Part shown: positions 1 through 9,219 of the stretch, piece after piece
How the letters are laid out: each line of letters opens with the position of its first letter
How positions within the stretch are numbered: the first letter of the stretch is position 1
Assembly (NCBI GenBank): GCA_039969155.1
Contig: JBDVOJ010000038.1
Span: 62,001 to 126,000, forward strand
Source of the DNA: GCA-002733465 sp039969155
GTDB taxonomy: Bacteria > Pseudomonadota > Gammaproteobacteria > Enterobacterales > Kangiellaceae
Direction: 5' to 3'
DNA: 64,000 nt
Position numbers and translations under genes: made by a program
Notes under the pieces: generated by a model
The model's database searches: none
Told to the model about the DNA's origin: nothing
Seen by the model: the letters and a program-made list of their open reading frames with translations, nothing else

Positions 1-81
1 TAATTTCACATAAATACCCATTTTTAGGGAAGACGTACTACCTCCTCTCAAAAAGTAAAAAATGGCTCAGCAATCTACTAC

Positions 82-1575
82 TCACTTATCAGGCCAAGCT
101 TGCTTTTTGCGATAAATGGTAGACGCACTAATTTCCAGAAACGCGGCGGCTTTTGGAATATTTCCTTCGCAAAGTTCGATTGCATGTTCGATGATTTCTT
201 TCTCAGCTAACCATAACGGTCGGATTTCACCTTTGGCATTTCTTTCTTTCGATTCAAAATCAATGGTAAGCTCTTGAGCGAACTCATCATCCATTGGTTC
301 AATTTGACTCTCACTATCTTCAGTTCTAGGTTCAATGACATCAACTAACTGTTCGTCAGTATCAATATTATTGTCACCCGCTTGTTCTTCAAACCTGTCC
401 AAAGGAGCGGGCAACATATCTAGAGTTATACAGTTCGATTGATTTAACACAACAATATTTCTAATTACGTTGCAAAGCTGTCGAACATTTCCTGGCCAAG
501 GATACGATAGAAATAGGCTCTTGACCGATGGGTCAATTTCACTAAATGATTTGCTTTCTTCTTCATTAATTTGCGTTAAGGTAGCCAGAGCTATTTCAAC
601 GACGTCTTTATTTCGCTTCCTTAAAGGCGGCATCTCTATCGGTATCACATTGAGTCGATAATACAGGTCCTCTCTAAAACGACCGTGACTAATTTCCTCC
701 AAAGGGTCTCTATTTGTGGCGCAAATAATCCGTATATCGACACGAATTTCTTTGCTACTACCGACAGGCTGAAAGCAGCCCGTCTGAATAAACCGCAAGA
801 GTTTACTTTGTAACGCTATGGGCATTTCACCAATTTCGTCTAAAAACAAGGTACCTCCATTGGCCAAGCTAGCCGCGCCCTGCCGCGCCGATGACGCGCC
901 CGTAAATGCTCCTTTAAGATGTCCAAAGATCTCACTTTCCAATAAGTCGTTAGGAATCGCTGCACAGTTTAGAGCGATAAAGGCATGCTGAGATCGCTCA
1001 CTACATTGGTGAATTGCTTCCGCACATAATTCTTTCCCTGTTCCACTTTCACCTGTTATAAAAACTGTCGCTTTACTTGTCGCGGAACTCTCAATAATGT
1101 TGTACACGTTTTGCATCGCTAGAGAAGAACCGATCATTTTTTTCAACCCATGGCGGTCACATGACTCTTCATATCGATTAACTATTTTCTTAAGCTCTCT
1201 TTCCTTCAATATATTATTAATGGTTACTAAGAGACGCGCTTTATCAAATGGTTTTGAAAGAAAGTCATTTGCTCCCATTCGAATCGCGTTCAATGCAACA
1301 TCTACTGAACCATGTGCCGTCATAATAATGACTGGAATATCGGTATCTTTTTTTCTTATATTCTGAAGGACTTCTAAACCAGAAATATCTGGAAGCTGTA
1401 TATCTAGGAGAACAAGTGCATACTCTTCTTTCGAGAAAAGCGAGAGAGCTTGCTCTCCATCATAGGCTATTTTTACATTATATTTTTCTGCTAGATAGCC
1501 TGAATAGACAACCACATTTGCATGGCTATCTTCTACTAGTAACAATGTTTCTTTGACGGTTTCTTTAGGCATCAA
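82..1575 (-). CDS. Sigma-54-dependent response regulator (NtrC/SypG-like)
   Basis: This is a full three-domain enhancer-binding protein of 497 residues. A receiver domain occupies about residues 10-125, with the phospho-acceptor at D58 (motif LLDIQLPD) and the conserved lysine in LSKPF. The AAA+ domain spans about 148-375, with Walker A GESGTGKE at 175-182, the sigma-54 contact loop GAFTGA at 222-227 and Walker B LFLDEIGE. A Fis-type helix-turn-helix lies at the C-terminus (about 464-495). It should activate RpoN promoters after phosphorylation. It starts 57 bp after the hybrid kinase gene stops, so the two probably form an operon and a cognate pair. The acidic linker at about 395-450 is longer than usual. 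The role resembles SypG of Vibrio fischeri, inferred from the neighbouring STAS, PP2C and polysaccharide genes. Confidence 0.93.
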   Translation of the reverse strand: MMPKETVKETLLLVEDSHANVVVYSGYLAEKYNVKIAYDGEQALSLFSKEEYALVLLDIQLPDISGLEVLQNIRKKDTDIPVIIMTAHGSVDVALNAIRMGANDFLSKPFDKARLLVTINNILKERELKKIVNRYEESCDRHGLKKMIGSSLAMQNVYNIIESSATSKATVFITGESGTGKELCAEAIHQCSERSQHAFIALNCAAIPNDLLESEIFGHLKGAFTGASSARQGAASLANGGTLFLDEIGEMPIALQSKLLRFIQTGCFQPVGSSKEIRVDIRIICATNRDPLEEISHGRFREDLYYRLNVIPIEMPPLRKRNKDVVEIALATLTQINEEESKSFSEIDPSVKSLFLSYPWPGNVRQLCNVIRNIVVLNQSNCITLDMLPAPLDRFEEQAGDNNIDTDEQLVDVIEPRTEDSESQIEPMDDEFAQELTIDFESKERNAKGEIRPLWLAEKEIIEHAIELCEGNIPKAAAFLEISASTIYRKKQAWPDK

Positions 1576-1632
1576 TAATTCTCACTTTCTATTTTGGTTG
1601 TTCTCAAAAATCTGTTATTACAAATAACATAC

Positions 1633-4485
1633 TTATGAAGTTGTTATGTCAAAGTCTTTATATTGCTCTATTGTCAATTTGGCGTATAAGAATGTTGATT
1701 CGATTAATGGAGTAATTTCATTCAATTCAACTCGCTCTTGTCTTGCCAAACTCTCCAACTGCTGAGTGATTAAATACAATTGAGTAGCACCAAAAGTACC
1801 TGAACAACTTTTGATAGCGTGAGCCTGCTCAACGACTTCATTCACGTCTCTCTCTAGGTGAGCTTGTTCAAGAGCTAAAGCTCTATTTTTTATTTCGTCA
1901 CAGAATATTAGCAACATTTTTGGTAATGTTTCTATAGACGTGTCTTTGGCAAGCTGTCTAATCACATTTTTGTTGAGAATTTCCTGGCCGCTATTAGAAT
2001 CCTTATTGGGCTCTTTATAACTAACTATTTCTCGGACTCCGTTTACTTGTTTTATATGTCGTACTGTTTTACTTGCCAAATTTGGTTTTGCTCGTCTTCT
2101 TTTTATAGAGGGCTTTTTAATATGCTGATTAATAATTAGTATTAACTTCTCAAACTCCACCGGCTTGCTGATAAATTCATTTATACCTACAGCCAAACAG
2201 CGCTCTATTTCGGATATTTCAGCGTTCGCAGTTAAGGCAATTATTGGAGTCATTGAATTCAATTTTGAATCACTTCTAATTCTAGATGTCGCATCGAGAC
2301 CATTAAGAACTGGCATCCTCATATCCATTAGAATAGCGTCGTAACAGTGTTCATCCGCAAGATTTACAGCCTCTAGTCCGTTAACCGCTTCGTGTACCTC
2401 AAAGCCGTGCTCTAGTAAAATCTCTCTGGCAATCACTCGATTCACGTCGACGTCTTCGACCAGTAAAATCAATTCGTTATTGGCGGGAGTGAGTTTAATA
2501 GTTGGCTCCTCTGAGATCACCTCTAATGGCTTCTTCTTTAGAAGCCAGTTAGATATGTCGCGGTCAATTAACGGTTTCTCAAATATTTCGCAGGCAGAGT
2601 TTTCTATGTCAAAATCAGAGTCCCAGACACTGGCAACTATCGCAACTTGATCTTCACTTCTAGTTGCAAATTGGTTTAACACTTTGGAATCGGGCCATTT
2701 AGAATCTACAATAAAAAACTCTCCTTCGCATTCTACGGTAGGTACATCAATATGGTTTTCAGAGGAAACCACTATCAATTCAAAATTCTCACTCGTGACT
2801 TGACGCCTTAACATTCGGCGAATGAATTGAATCAATAACGGATTTTGAGAGAATAGGTAGATTTTACCTGTCTTATTACTGCGGATAGCGCTAGTTTCTG
2901 CTTCATTGTTTTCTATAGAGGCAGGTATCCCGACTTTAAATCGGCAGCCTTCGCCATATTGACTGGTGACACTAATATTACCTTTCATAGCTTCAACAAA
3001 TCGCTTTGCAATCGCCAAACCCAATCCAGTCCCTCCGTAGCCGGTATCTCGTACCGCATCAACTTGCTCAAATTCTGCAAACACACTAGGCAGCATCTCT
3101 GATTCGATACCTATCCCAGAATCAACCACCTCAATATTGAGATAAGTATTTTCAGTACCTGAAGAATCGATACCCACCCATACTTCAACGCTACCTTGTT
3201 CAGTAAACTTAATCGCATTGTCCATTAAAATGGTTAGAATTTGACGAAGTTTTGCTTCGTCAACATCAATAGTCTCTGGCACTTCTTGGTTGACGTAACA
3301 TAAAACTTCAACAGCCTGATTCATGCGTTTTGAATCAGCGACCGACAACAGTCTATGCAAACTATCGATTATACTCACTGGGCTTGTCAAAACCTCTAGG
3401 TGCCCAGCTTCAATTTTGGAAAAATCCAATATTTCATTAATCACTGAAAGCAAATTTTCTCCTGAGGAACGCGCTATTTGGAATAGTCGTAATTGTTCTG
3501 GAGTTTCAAGTCGATTGTTTAACAAAGCCAGTGAGCCTAACACTGCGTTTAAAGGAGAACGAATTTCATGACTCATATATGATAGGAATCGAGACTTTGT
3601 TTTTGATGCTGCCTCAGCCTTTTCCTTGGCCTCCAAAAGCTCAACTTCGGCTTTTTTTCTTTCGCTAATATCTCGAACAAATGCTGTAGCCAGCCTTTCT
3701 CCATCATGCTCGATAGCTACAAGTCCTAGTTCGACCGGGAACAAATTACCATCACGATGAAGCGCGTCAATCTCTACTCGCTTATTAATTAGTGGTCCTT
3801 CCCCTGTTTCCACAAAGGCTTTCATACCTTTCATGTGAGCCTCTCTGAGCGGAACTGGAACAATAATCTCGTTCATTGTTTTGCCCATTACTTCGTCTCT
3901 TAACCATCCAAACGTCGTTTCAGCAGCATTACTCCACTCCACTATTTTGTCGTGTTTATTAATGGTAATTAGAGCATCTAAACTAGCATCCGAAATGGCC
4001 GACTTAATTTTTAAGGTTTTTTTTACTTGAGAAGCCAGTTCTAGTTTTTCGGAAAGGTCTCTGAGAGTTACAACAAACCCTGTTTTTTCTTCAACCTGCG
4101 CGATACGTATTGAGATTTCAAGCGGAAATCTTGTCCCGTTTGAACGAAGGCCTGTAAGAGCGACTCTTGATTTTGAGAGGTTATCTTCTGGTGAACTGGA
4201 ACATCCATATTGATTCACTTTTTCGATGTTTCGACGATAGTCCTCGTGGCTTTCCTTCGCCAATTGTTTTTCGAATGGTAGGTTCAGAAGTCGTTTTTCC
4301 TCATACCCAAAAATGTTATCAACAACACGATTGGATGTTCTAATATACCCCTGTTGGTTCAGTAGCAAGATCCCGTCATCTACAGCATCTAGAATAGCTT
4401 GACCTGTCTGCTCTGAAAATAGCTTAGCTTCGTTGCTATTAATAGAAATGCTCTTTTCGGACTTATCTTCTTTGCTGTTTTCCAC
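1633..4485 (-). CDS. Hybrid sensor histidine kinase with PAS, receiver and HPt domains
   Basis: The 950-residue protein has no obvious membrane segment, so it is probably a cytoplasmic sensor. Two PAS domains lie at about 25-145 and 160-275. The HisKA domain follows, with phospho-His H306 in SHEIRSPLN, and the HATPase has its G-boxes DSGIGI and GGTGLGLAI. Residues about 540-650 look like a decayed receiver: the fold pattern and a final KPL are visible, but the acidic pocket is weak. A complete receiver at about 672-790 has D721 (MDMRMP). An HPt domain near the C-terminus carries H889 in AHAIKSCSG. This is a full phosphorelay layout like BarA or SypF. The natural output partner is the sigma-54 regulator encoded just downstream. 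The gene is divergent from the PP2C gene. Confidence 0.92.
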   Translation of the reverse strand: MENSKEDKSEKSISINSNEAKLFSEQTGQAILDAVDDGILLLNQQGYIRTSNRVVDNIFGYEEKRLLNLPFEKQLAKESHEDYRRNIEKVNQYGCSSSPEDNLSKSRVALTGLRSNGTRFPLEISIRIAQVEEKTGFVVTLRDLSEKLELASQVKKTLKIKSAISDASLDALITINKHDKIVEWSNAAETTFGWLRDEVMGKTMNEIIVPVPLREAHMKGMKAFVETGEGPLINKRVEIDALHRDGNLFPVELGLVAIEHDGERLATAFVRDISERKKAEVELLEAKEKAEAASKTKSRFLSYMSHEIRSPLNAVLGSLALLNNRLETPEQLRLFQIARSSGENLLSVINEILDFSKIEAGHLEVLTSPVSIIDSLHRLLSVADSKRMNQAVEVLCYVNQEVPETIDVDEAKLRQILTILMDNAIKFTEQGSVEVWVGIDSSGTENTYLNIEVVDSGIGIESEMLPSVFAEFEQVDAVRDTGYGGTGLGLAIAKRFVEAMKGNISVTSQYGEGCRFKVGIPASIENNEAETSAIRSNKTGKIYLFSQNPLLIQFIRRMLRRQVTSENFELIVVSSENHIDVPTVECEGEFFIVDSKWPDSKVLNQFATRSEDQVAIVASVWDSDFDIENSACEIFEKPLIDRDISNWLLKKKPLEVISEEPTIKLTPANNELILLVEDVDVNRVIAREILLEHGFEVHEAVNGLEAVNLADEHCYDAILMDMRMPVLNGLDATSRIRSDSKLNSMTPIIALTANAEISEIERCLAVGINEFISKPVEFEKLILIINQHIKKPSIKRRRAKPNLASKTVRHIKQVNGVREIVSYKEPNKDSNSGQEILNKNVIRQLAKDTSIETLPKMLLIFCDEIKNRALALEQAHLERDVNEVVEQAHAIKSCSGTFGATQLYLITQQLESLARQERVELNEITPLIESTFLYAKLTIEQYKDFDITTS

Positions 4486-4626
4486 CGTTTGCCTCTCTCG
4501 CTAGATCGCTCAATGTTAGTAACAACCGAAGAATTTCACATGGCTCTCAACGGTTTCACGCTGCTCTATCTAGAAACCCAACACTTGGTATAAATCCGGT
4601 TTCTTAATTTGCACAGTATTCTTGAT

Positions 4627-4642
4627 TGCAGATTTGATACCA
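4627..4642 (-). promoter_or_regulatory. Possible sigma-54 promoter for the kinase-activator operon
   Basis: Read on the minus strand the site is TGGTATCAAATCTGCA. The invariant GG and GC are present with exact spacing compared with TGGCAC-N5-TTGCA, but three other positions differ. It would begin transcription about 130 bp before the kinase gene, so the activator could control its own operon. The match is modest. Confidence 0.3.
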
Positions 4643-4738
4643 ACTCTGCAATCTAAAGAATTTGCGGGGTTCAAACTAAGCTCTTTGAATTAAATCTAGT
4701 CAAAAATCCTCGTTTTATCTATGTTTAAAGCAATTTGA

Positions 4739-4766
4739 TTTGCGAATTGATTTGCAAATTGCGAAT
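4739..4766. promoter_or_regulatory. TTGC/GCAA repeat cluster, candidate activator-binding site
   Basis: TTGCGAA occurs at 4740-4746 and again at 4759-4765, around the palindrome TTTGCAAA (4751-4758). The 11-mer TTGCAAATTGC at 4752-4762 recurs exactly at 9227-9237, and TTGCGAA recurs with its inverse at 6742-6761. The distance to the possible leftward sigma-54 site is about 100-120 bp, normal for an enhancer. Binding by the local activator is inference. Confidence 0.45.
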
Positions 4767-4852
4767 AAGCGCCCTAATCAACTACTTTCTCCTTGCAAGT
4801 AGAACGGCCTCATAATTGCATTAGTTTAAGAAATGACCTTAGGAGAGCTATA

Positions 4853-6160
4853 TTGAAGCCTATACAAATAATTCAACATGAGAGTCAAAATCTATCGAAC
4901 CAACCAACAACAGACGGCTCTCCCTTAACTGCGGCCAAAGCGGCCGAAAATCACTATGACATTTTGATTGCAGAGGACTCCTTTCCAGAGCGAGTAAGAC
5001 TTGTGGCTATTTTGCACAAGCTTGGCTACACATTGAAAGAGGTAAATAATGGTGCCGAAGCGATTGAGTGGTTACAAAAGGCCGACTTTAGCCTGGTTTT
5101 GACAGATTGGCATATGCCAATCATGTCTGGTCTGGAACTCTGCAAATCAATTAAAGAACTTGAGGATGCCAGTCCTTATGTACTTCTTTTGACTGGAAGA
5201 ACTAGCATCTGTGATCTGGTTTCGGCCATGGATTCTGGCGCAGATGACTACCTTGTTAAACCTTTCAACAGCGAGGAATTAAGAGTTCGCATCCAAGCCG
5301 GTCTTAGAATAGTTGAGATGAGAAATAAACTAACCATTCAAAATCAAGAAATCCTCCAATCCTACCAACGGGAGCACGCCTTAAATGAGGCTCTTCAAGA
5401 TGATTTAAAGGCCGCAACTAGACTTCAAAAATCAACACTGCCAAAAACAGACCAAACAATAAACAACGTTAGTTGTGCCTTCTATTTCAAACCCGCACTT
5501 GGTGTAGCTGGTGACAGCTTCTCAGTAATTCCTCTTGGAAAACAGCATATTTGCTTTTACCAAATTGATGTTGTTGGTCATGGTGTGCGTGCTGCAATGC
5601 TTTCATACGCGGTTAGCCGTTACCTTAAAGAACACTCTAGAACCCCGCCTACGGGGCCAAATTCCGTTCAAATGCACAGGCCAGAAAAGGTACTTGAAGC
5701 GCTCAATAAGGAGTTTATCTGCAATGACGACTGTGATGACTACTTTACAATTGTTTACGGTGTAATGGACACAAAAAGAGGAAAAGGAAGATTAGCGCAA
5801 GCTGGACATCCTCACCCAAAGCTAATAGACCGAAATGGCCGGATAGTTGACATTGGTTGTGGTGGGCTGCCTATCGGGCTGTTCGCTGAAGTAAAATTTG
5901 AAGCTGAGAACTTCAAACTAGAACCGGATTCAAAGTTAGTACTTTATTCCGATGGAATCCTTGAGTGCACTACCGATAAAGAGGAACCACTAAGTAATAA
6001 AGAGTTAAACAACCTGTTTAGCAGTCTCTCAGAATCAGAGCCAGCTCAAATTCAATCACTACTTCAAATCAAGGTCGATAAGCTATTGTCTGGCTCTAGC
6101 CCATCCGACGACATTAGTATCCTCTTCCTACAACGAAAGATTATGAAAAGGAGCAACTAA
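4853..6160 (+). CDS. Receiver-PP2C (RsbU/SpoIIE-type) serine phosphatase
   Basis: This response regulator has a receiver (about residues 35-150, phospho-acceptor D85 in LTDWHMP, lysine in LVKPF), a coiled linker (about 155-190) and a PPM/PP2C phosphatase domain (about 195-430). Metal-binding acidic motifs are visible: AGDSF (D221), QIDVVGHG (D239), YSDGILE and PSDDIS. The family dephosphorylates a STAS anti-anti-sigma protein. I chose the TTG at 4853 because AGGAG lies 7 bp before it. An in-frame TTG at 4793 has no good ribosome site. The stop overlaps the next ATG by one base (TAATG), so it is coupled to the RsbW-like kinase. SypE and HsbR combine these activities in one chain; here they are split. 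Confidence 0.9.
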   Translation: MKPIQIIQHESQNLSNQPTTDGSPLTAAKAAENHYDILIAEDSFPERVRLVAILHKLGYTLKEVNNGAEAIEWLQKADFSLVLTDWHMPIMSGLELCKSIKELEDASPYVLLLTGRTSICDLVSAMDSGADDYLVKPFNSEELRVRIQAGLRIVEMRNKLTIQNQEILQSYQREHALNEALQDDLKAATRLQKSTLPKTDQTINNVSCAFYFKPALGVAGDSFSVIPLGKQHICFYQIDVVGHGVRAAMLSYAVSRYLKEHSRTPPTGPNSVQMHRPEKVLEALNKEFICNDDCDDYFTIVYGVMDTKRGKGRLAQAGHPHPKLIDRNGRIVDIGCGGLPIGLFAEVKFEAENFKLEPDSKLVLYSDGILECTTDKEEPLSNKELNNLFSSLSESEPAQIQSLLQIKVDKLLSGSSPSDDISILFLQRKIMKRSN

Positions 6161-6564
6161 TGAGTTTACCATTTTGCATTACTATTGAGCCAAATGTAGA
6201 AGAAATCAATAGAGTAAATTCTGAAATCTTTGAGCACTTAAGAATCTGCGGCTTTGATGATGAAGTGACTTTTCAAACAACTCTTTGCATCATTGAAGCT
6301 TTAAATAATATTGTGGAACACACAGACGTTGATGGCTCTACCGCTCAAAATACCATTACTATCGAGAGTTTGTTCGTAAAAAACATCCTGTTTATCAAAA
6401 TATCCCATCAAGCCCCAGCCTATGAAGTGGTTGTACCAAGCCAAGAAGACTTACTCGCCACTTCTGGTAGGGGCTGGTCAATTATGAATAATTGGCTGGA
6501 CATAGTTTCGTATCAGCACAAAGAAGGTGAAAACACTTTACTTATGGTTAAGCGCCCGCAATAG
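6160..6564 (+). CDS. RsbW-like serine kinase / anti-sigma-type ATPase
   Basis: This 134-residue single-domain protein is of the HATPase_c_2 (RsbW/SpoIIAB) family. The N-box is seen in IIEALNNIVEH and the G-box in SGRGWSIMNNW. The family phosphorylates a serine in a STAS partner and may also sequester a second target. The target STAS protein is very likely the one at 9354, and the opposing phosphatase is the overlapping upstream gene. No sigma-B-type factor is encoded in the window, so the kinase may act through the STAS protein on another output, as in syp and Hsb systems. Confidence 0.88.
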   Translation: MSLPFCITIEPNVEEINRVNSEIFEHLRICGFDDEVTFQTTLCIIEALNNIVEHTDVDGSTAQNTITIESLFVKNILFIKISHQAPAYEVVVPSQEDLLATSGRGWSIMNNWLDIVSYQHKEGENTLLMVKRPQ

Positions 6565-6741
6565 TAGACTATCTCAATTTAATAAATTCTAGCTTTGATA
6601 CGTTTTAACTGTAATACATCAATACAATTGAATTTTGACTTTCTTATAAGTTGATTATTGCCAGTATTTTATCCTAAGGAACTATTTTCCTCATATTACA
6701 TTTTGTAGCTACAACGTCCTAATTGCATTTCGAAAATGAGT

Positions 6742-6761
6742 TTGCGAACTAACTTTCGCAA
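6742..6761. promoter_or_regulatory. Inverted repeat TTGCGAA-N6-TTCGCAA, candidate enhancer
   Basis: Perfect 7-bp arms lie at 6742-6748 and 6755-6761, about 67-86 bp upstream of the sigma-54 match. The same 7-mer is present twice at 4740-4765. This is a plausible binding dyad for the locus activator. Confidence 0.45.
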
Positions 6762-6827
6762 TTTAGAAATGACTTTCTACTTGCTCCCAAAACCTCAACG
6801 AGTTAGTTGTTAGCTTGCCAACCAACA

Positions 6828-6843
6828 TGGCACGCAGTATGCA
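6828..6843 (+). promoter_or_regulatory. Sigma-54 (RpoN) promoter
   Basis: The site TGGCACGCAGTATGCA fits TGGCAC-N5-TTGCA with one mismatch, and the GG/GC pair is at exact spacing. The predicted start of transcription is near 6854, about 26 bp before the ATG of the receiver-EAL gene. Confidence 0.7.
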
Positions 6844-6879
6844 TCTACTGATTTACAACATTAAAACAAGGATAAAATA

Positions 6880-8967
6880 ATGCTTTCGCGGAATATTGAT
6901 TTTTCAAAACCAATTTGCACTGTCAGCAATATTAATTCGAAACATAAAGTACTATTAGTTGATGACGACAATGCTACATTGGAAGTAACCGCTACATCTC
7001 TTCTAAATCAAGGTTTTGAGGTAACCACTACATCTAACGGATTTGAAGCCTTGTCTCTACTAATTAAGACCAAATTTAACGCTGTTATCGTAGATGCGTG
7101 TATGCCGATAATGGATGGATTTGAAGTTTGTAAAAGAATAAGAAAGAACCTAGACCACTCACAACTTCCAGTCATCTTGGCAACTGGACTAAAAAATTCA
7201 AACTCTATAGAACAAGCATTCAACAGTGGTGCTACTGATTACCTGGCTAAGCCAATTAATCTTCAATTACTTAGTAAACGTCTAACTCATATGTTAAATG
7301 AAATCGAAAAGCTTAACAGAAAGTCTGGCAACCCATTTGATACTATTAAGACACTAAAAAAAACTAATGAACTTGTCGTGCTCTTGGACTTACAAGGAAA
7401 TCTGAAATTATCGAATCTCAATATCTCCTACAACTTAAGCAGGACACTACGAGAGCAACCAACTATTGATCATTTTCTAGAACGTTCGAATCATCGAGGC
7501 GAAGACCTTTTTAACAAATTGATAAAAGAACCTGACCACTCTTCATCTTGCTCATTTATTGCCTCAGAGTCACAAGACAATCAATCATATCGTCTTAAAA
7601 TGCAACTTTTCAAAATCGATAAACATACTTTTTGCTTGACTATAAATGACCAAACTGACCAATTGACTTCTGAGCTTAAGCTCTACAACATTCTAAACTA
7701 CGATACAGTAACGAACTTGCCTAACGCAAACCACCTCGAAAACTACCTCTCAAAGCTGGATATGGGTGGCCAAAAAAATATTCGACAGTTTGGCATCGCC
7801 ACGATAGCCCTCAACAACCTTTCGCAGATAGAAAAGCAGAGAAGCCAAGATACTGTAAAATCACTCCTGTCATGCATTAAGCTGAGAATAAAACGTCTAT
7901 TAAAAAAGAAAGGTTTAAATTACAGCCTTGCGAGATCCTCGTTTGAAAAACTAGTTATCACATTTGAACAATGCGAACTCTCTCAATTTAAAGGCATCTT
8001 AAAATCGATATTCAAGATTCTTTCCGCTCCTTTTGAAATACACAAATCAGAAATTATGCTTAGTATTGATCTAGGAGCAAGTCACAATTTCGAATCAGAC
8101 TGCGAGGCAAAAGAACTTCACAAACAATCGGAAATCGCATTAGTTAATTCGAATCCCAAAAAAAATTCACCAGGATTCTACAATAAAGCTCTGGAACAAA
8201 GAATTTTCGATGATAATCGATTAGAAGAGTTACTAAAGGAGGACCTATCTGGGGAACTGTTAGATGTCCATTTTCAACCAAAATATGATACCCATAATTT
8301 ATTCTTAAACGGTATGGAAGCACTTCTACGTTGGAACAATTACGAACTAGGCAATATATCGCCCAGTCAATTTATACCAATCGCGGAAAAATGCCACTTA
8401 ATGAACAAACTGAGCAGGCTGGTCATAAAGAAGACATTACATCAACTATCCGACTGGAAAGCCATGGGATACCAGCTAGTACCAATATCAATTAATCTAG
8501 ACGGTGATAATTTGAGCGATGCATCACTAATCAAATACCTAACCAATTTGGTCAGCGAGCTCGACATTGACTCCAAGTATGTTGAAGTAGAGGTAACTGA
8601 AAATATAATGGTTGAAGCGAGCAGTGATGCGATGAACAATATGAGGCTTCTAAAAGATGCTGGAATTAAAATCGCGATGGACGACTTCGGTACCGGATAC
8701 TCTTCTTTTAGCTATCTGCGAAATTTACCATTAGATATCTTAAAAATAGACATGAGCTTCGTAAAGGACATCGAATCAGATAATAGAGCGAAAGCAATAG
8801 TACAAGCCATTATTTCAATCGGACATGAATTGGACTTACACGTAGTAGCGGAAGGAGTCGAAAATAGAGATCAGCTAAATAAGTTATCCAAAATGGGTTG
8901 TGATTCAATTCAAGGCTACTTAACTGGAAAAGCCGTAACCGCAAAACAGTTTATTCAACATTTCTAA
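6880..8967 (+). CDS. Receiver-degenerate GGDEF-EAL protein (c-di-GMP phosphodiesterase)
   Basis: The 695-residue protein starts with a receiver (about 22-140, D72 in VIVDACMP, lysine in LAKPIN). A PAS-like or linker segment follows (about 155-265), then a GGDEF-fold domain (about 270-435) whose signature is replaced by SSFEK at 353-357. It should therefore not make c-di-GMP. The EAL domain (about 450-690) keeps the residues needed for hydrolysis: MEALLRW (480-482), INLD, EVTEN, DDFGTG (601-606), LKID, VAEGVE and IQGY. A receiver-controlled phosphodiesterase is likely. It has its own sigma-54 promoter and sits between the RsbW-like and STAS genes, tying c-di-GMP turnover to the partner switch. 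Confidence 0.9.
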   Translation: MLSRNIDFSKPICTVSNINSKHKVLLVDDDNATLEVTATSLLNQGFEVTTTSNGFEALSLLIKTKFNAVIVDACMPIMDGFEVCKRIRKNLDHSQLPVILATGLKNSNSIEQAFNSGATDYLAKPINLQLLSKRLTHMLNEIEKLNRKSGNPFDTIKTLKKTNELVVLLDLQGNLKLSNLNISYNLSRTLREQPTIDHFLERSNHRGEDLFNKLIKEPDHSSSCSFIASESQDNQSYRLKMQLFKIDKHTFCLTINDQTDQLTSELKLYNILNYDTVTNLPNANHLENYLSKLDMGGQKNIRQFGIATIALNNLSQIEKQRSQDTVKSLLSCIKLRIKRLLKKKGLNYSLARSSFEKLVITFEQCELSQFKGILKSIFKILSAPFEIHKSEIMLSIDLGASHNFESDCEAKELHKQSEIALVNSNPKKNSPGFYNKALEQRIFDDNRLEELLKEDLSGELLDVHFQPKYDTHNLFLNGMEALLRWNNYELGNISPSQFIPIAEKCHLMNKLSRLVIKKTLHQLSDWKAMGYQLVPISINLDGDNLSDASLIKYLTNLVSELDIDSKYVEVEVTENIMVEASSDAMNNMRLLKDAGIKIAMDDFGTGYSSFSYLRNLPLDILKIDMSFVKDIESDNRAKAIVQAIISIGHELDLHVVAEGVENRDQLNKLSKMGCDSIQGYLTGKAVTAKQFIQHF

Positions 8968-9219
8968 TAGGCAACGAGATAAGTCTCGATTCGATTATAT
9001 TTAATGGGGTATTAATTTAATTAAAGGAGTCGAAGCAACTATAATCTCCTCGGAAGAAACCGATGTAACTCCATCCATCTATTGATTAATTAATGCAAGA
9101 CCGCATTACTCCTACATTCCAAGTTCTAACTGCCACTAAATCGATTCCTTGAAATCTTTTAGATTATTTTGCAAATCAACAATTAGCAAAATGAGAAAGT
9201 CCCCTTAAGTTTTTTATCC

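Larger units (their letters stand above)
4486..4852. other. Divergent regulatory region between kinase and PP2C genes
   Basis: This 367-bp stretch has no convincing gene. It separates the leftward kinase/activator operon from the rightward partner-switching genes. It holds a possible leftward sigma-54 promoter (4627-4642) and a cluster of TTGC/GCAA repeats (4739-4766). Confidence 0.6.
6565..6879. other. Regulatory gap upstream of the EAL gene
   Basis: This 315-bp stretch has no gene. It contains an inverted repeat (6742-6761) and a strong sigma-54 promoter match (6828-6843). Confidence 0.6.

Noticed and set aside
19..46. Strong Shine-Dalgarno (AGGAGG, minus strand, 41-46) followed by an ATG at 19-21 open to the window edge
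   Set aside because: The spacing of about 19 bp is too long and only seven codons are visible. A gene may begin beyond the edge, but nothing here proves it.
4600..4618. CCGGTTTCTTAATTTGCAC as a rightward sigma-54 promoter
   Set aside because: GG and GC are 11 instead of 10 bases apart; RpoN promoters do not tolerate this.
4778..4797. Possible sigma-54 site with TTGCA before the PP2C gene
   Set aside because: The -24 doublet GG is absent (TA in its place), so it fails the basic requirement.
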